From JAQUTK01 sp963677415 (lineage in GTDB: Bacteria > Bacteroidota > Bacteroidia > Bacteroidales > JAQUTK01): a DNA stretch of 64,000 nt. Location: contig CAXXFJ010000011.1 in NCBI GenBank assembly GCA_963677415.2, positions 1 to 64,000 of the forward strand, read 5' to 3'. Below are positions 62,688 to 64,000 of the stretch, one piece after another. Made by a program: the position numbers and the translations under genes. The notes beneath the pieces were generated by a model. The model searched no databases. It saw only the letters and a program-made list of their open reading frames with translations, and was not told the DNA's origin. Each line of letters begins with the position of its first letter. The stretch's first letter is position 1.

Positions 62688-63074
62688 ATGGAAATAATTA
62701 ATGCAATAGGCAGACGTAAAGCTGCAATAGCTCGTGTTTTCGTAAGCGAAGGAACTGGGATTATTGTTATTAACAAACGTGATTTAGGTGTTTATTTTCC
62801 TTCTTCTATTCTTCAGTTTATTGTAAAACAACCTTTGAATACACTGGGTGTTGCTGAAAAATATGACATTAAGGTAAACCTTGACGGAGGTGGTTATAAT
62901 GGTCAGGCAGAAGCTCTTCGTTTAGCGATAGCTCGTGCATTGGTCAAAATCAACCCTGAAGACAAGTCTGCTCTTCGTGCTGAAGGATTTGTAACACGTG
63001 ACTCTCGCGTTGTTGAACGTAAGAAGCCAGGTCGCCCGAAAGCAAGAAAGAGATTCCAGTTCAGCAAACGTTAA
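62688..63074 (+). CDS. rpsI: 30S ribosomal protein S9
   Basis: A 128-residue small-subunit protein. It has NAIGRRKAAIARVFVSEGTG at the N-terminus, VNLDGGGYNGQAEALRLAIA in the middle and the conserved basic tail RKKPGRPKARKRFQFSKR, whose last residues reach the ribosomal P site. The length is as expected. Confidence 0.97.
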   Translation: MEIINAIGRRKAAIARVFVSEGTGIIVINKRDLGVYFPSSILQFIVKQPLNTLGVAEKYDIKVNLDGGGYNGQAEALRLAIARALVKINPEDKSALRAEGFVTRDSRVVERKKPGRPKARKRFQFSKR

Positions 63075-63191
63075 TCGTTGGAACAGCAGAATCTGTTATC
63101 GTTTAGTATCTAAACCGACAAGATTTCTAACAGAACTACTTGGCGGTTGTCTTAAAACAAAGAAAGTAAACAATTAATTATTAGAAAGACT

Positions 63192-64000
63192 ATGTCTATT
63201 ACAAATTTCGATCAGTTATTGGAAGCGGGTGTACACTTCGGACATTTGACAAGAAAGTGGAATCCTGCAATGGCCCCTTATATTTTTATGGAAAAGAATG
63301 GTATCCACATCATAGACCTTCATAAAACAGTTGTAAAAATAGATGAAGCATCGGATGCTCTTCGTCAGATTGTGAAATCAGGGAAGAAAGTTCTTTTCGT
63401 TGCTACAAAAAAACAAGCAAAACAAATTGTTGCTGAAAAAGCATTGGAAGTAGGAATGCCGTATGTTATTGAACGTTGGGCTGGTGGAATGTTGACCAAC
63501 TTTCCTACAATCCGTAAGGCTGTAAAGAAAATGACTACTATTGACAAGATGATCAAAGATGGAACTTTTGATAATCTTTCAAAGAGAGAAAAACTTCAGA
63601 TTACTCGTCAAAGAGCAAAATTGGAAAAGAATCTTGGTAGTATCGCTGATATGAACAGGCTTCCTTCTGCTCTTTTTATTGTCGATGTAATGAAAGAACA
63701 TATTGCTGTTCAAGAAGCAAACAGATTAGGTATTCCGGTATTTGCTATTGTAGATACCAACTCTGACCCTTCAAATATTGATTTTATTATTCCTGCTAAC
63801 GATGACGCTGCAAAGTCTATAGAGGTAATTACATCTGCTGTAATAATTGCAATGAAAGAGGCTTTACAGGAAAGAAAGATTGAGAAAGAGGATGTTGAGT
63901 CTGAAGAGGCACCAGAGAAGAAAGATAGAAAAAGACCAGTCAGAAAAGAGAGAATCAAGAAAGAAGATGGTGAGGCTTTGAATGCCTTGGTAGCTTCAAA
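63192..64000 (+). CDS. rpsB: 30S ribosomal protein S2 (3' end outside window)
   Basis: Starts at ATG 63192 (MSITNFDQLLEAGVHFGHLT) and runs off the right edge, with about 269 residues visible. Family motifs are RKWNPAMAPYIFMEKNGIHI, VLFVATKKQAKQIV, YVIERWAGGMLTNF, LPSALFIVDVMKEHIAVQEA and VDTNSDPSNIDFIIPANDDA. The C-terminal part is an unusually charged Glu/Lys/Arg tail (ERKIEKEDVESEEAPEKKDR), seen in Bacteroidetes S2. It follows rpsI by 117 bases in the same operon, usually with tsf next. Confidence 0.96.
   Translation, partial: MSITNFDQLLEAGVHFGHLTRKWNPAMAPYIFMEKNGIHIIDLHKTVVKIDEASDALRQIVKSGKKVLFVATKKQAKQIVAEKALEVGMPYVIERWAGGMLTNFPTIRKAVKKMTTIDKMIKDGTFDNLSKREKLQITRQRAKLEKNLGSIADMNRLPSALFIVDVMKEHIAVQEANRLGIPVFAIVDTNSDPSNIDFIIPANDDAAKSIEVITSAVIIAMKEALQERKIEKEDVESEEAPEKKDRKRPVRKERIKKEDGEALNALVAS

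Noticed and set aside
1..64000. tRNA or rRNA genes
   Set aside because: I saw no rRNA sequence and no convincing cloverleaf in the intergenic regions, though a dedicated search was not possible.

Overview
The window reads as a chromosomal segment from a member of the Bacteroidales, most like Bacteroides or a close relative. The evidence is: promoters of the TTTG-N19-TAnnTTTG type (clear upstream of the threonylcarbamoyl-AMP synthase operon and of rplM), start sites without obvious Shine-Dalgarno sequences, a DAHP synthase with a C-terminal chorismate mutase, a one-protein hybrid two-component system next to glycoside hydrolases, a DUF6383-type surface protein, and TonB-dependent and OprP-like outer-membrane proteins. 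The species cannot be fixed from sequence reading alone.

Layout. 1-8305 holds housekeeping and envelope genes: a DUF2520 Rossmann protein, a small membrane protein, a nitroreductase, a FemAB/GNAT-like acetyltransferase, a TonB receptor, ComEC, rpe and an ECF sigma factor. 8466-13985 is a leftward run: tsaC-like gene, sugar-phosphate transferase, ClC channel, fmt, mtgA. 14259-17932 carries recJ and recQ. 17987-22029 is the phenylalanine/tyrosine operon (pheA, aminotransferase, DAHP synthase-chorismate mutase, prephenate dehydrogenase). It is preceded by a 25-codon leader peptide rich in Phe and Tyr and by mutually exclusive antiterminator and terminator hairpins, a textbook attenuator layout.

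22070-35085 is an accessory island between the core genes tyrA and mfd. It begins with IS3-family debris: an isolated IS right end, a 5'-truncated IS copy and a second IS with a -1 frameshift transposase. A 28-bp perfect palindrome and about 950 bases without a credible gene follow. Then comes a seven-gene export cluster: GT2 glycosyltransferase, a 199-residue protein with a double-glycine leader, HlyD-type adaptor, C39-peptidase ABC transporter, TolC-type channel, a LanC-like protein without the zinc motifs, and a GT4 glycosyltransferase. I infer that it makes, possibly glycosylates, cleaves and exports a large bacteriocin-like or signalling protein. It is the best candidate here for an undescribed system.

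35127-50483 returns to core genes: mfd, a large secreted DUF6383-type repeat protein, an OprP-like porin, a CBM9-like protein, a LysE exporter, purL, a SPOR lipoprotein and hisB. 50696-60065 is a small arabinose-polymer locus: a GH43 gene cut by a full IS copy (3-bp target duplication GTT; removal restores the frame), a GH51 arabinofuranosidase, and a hybrid two-component regulator whose phospho-acceptor His is Asn and whose ATP-binding boxes are degenerate. The window ends with surE-lpxB and the rplM-rpsI-rpsB ribosomal operon, with rpsB cut by the window edge.
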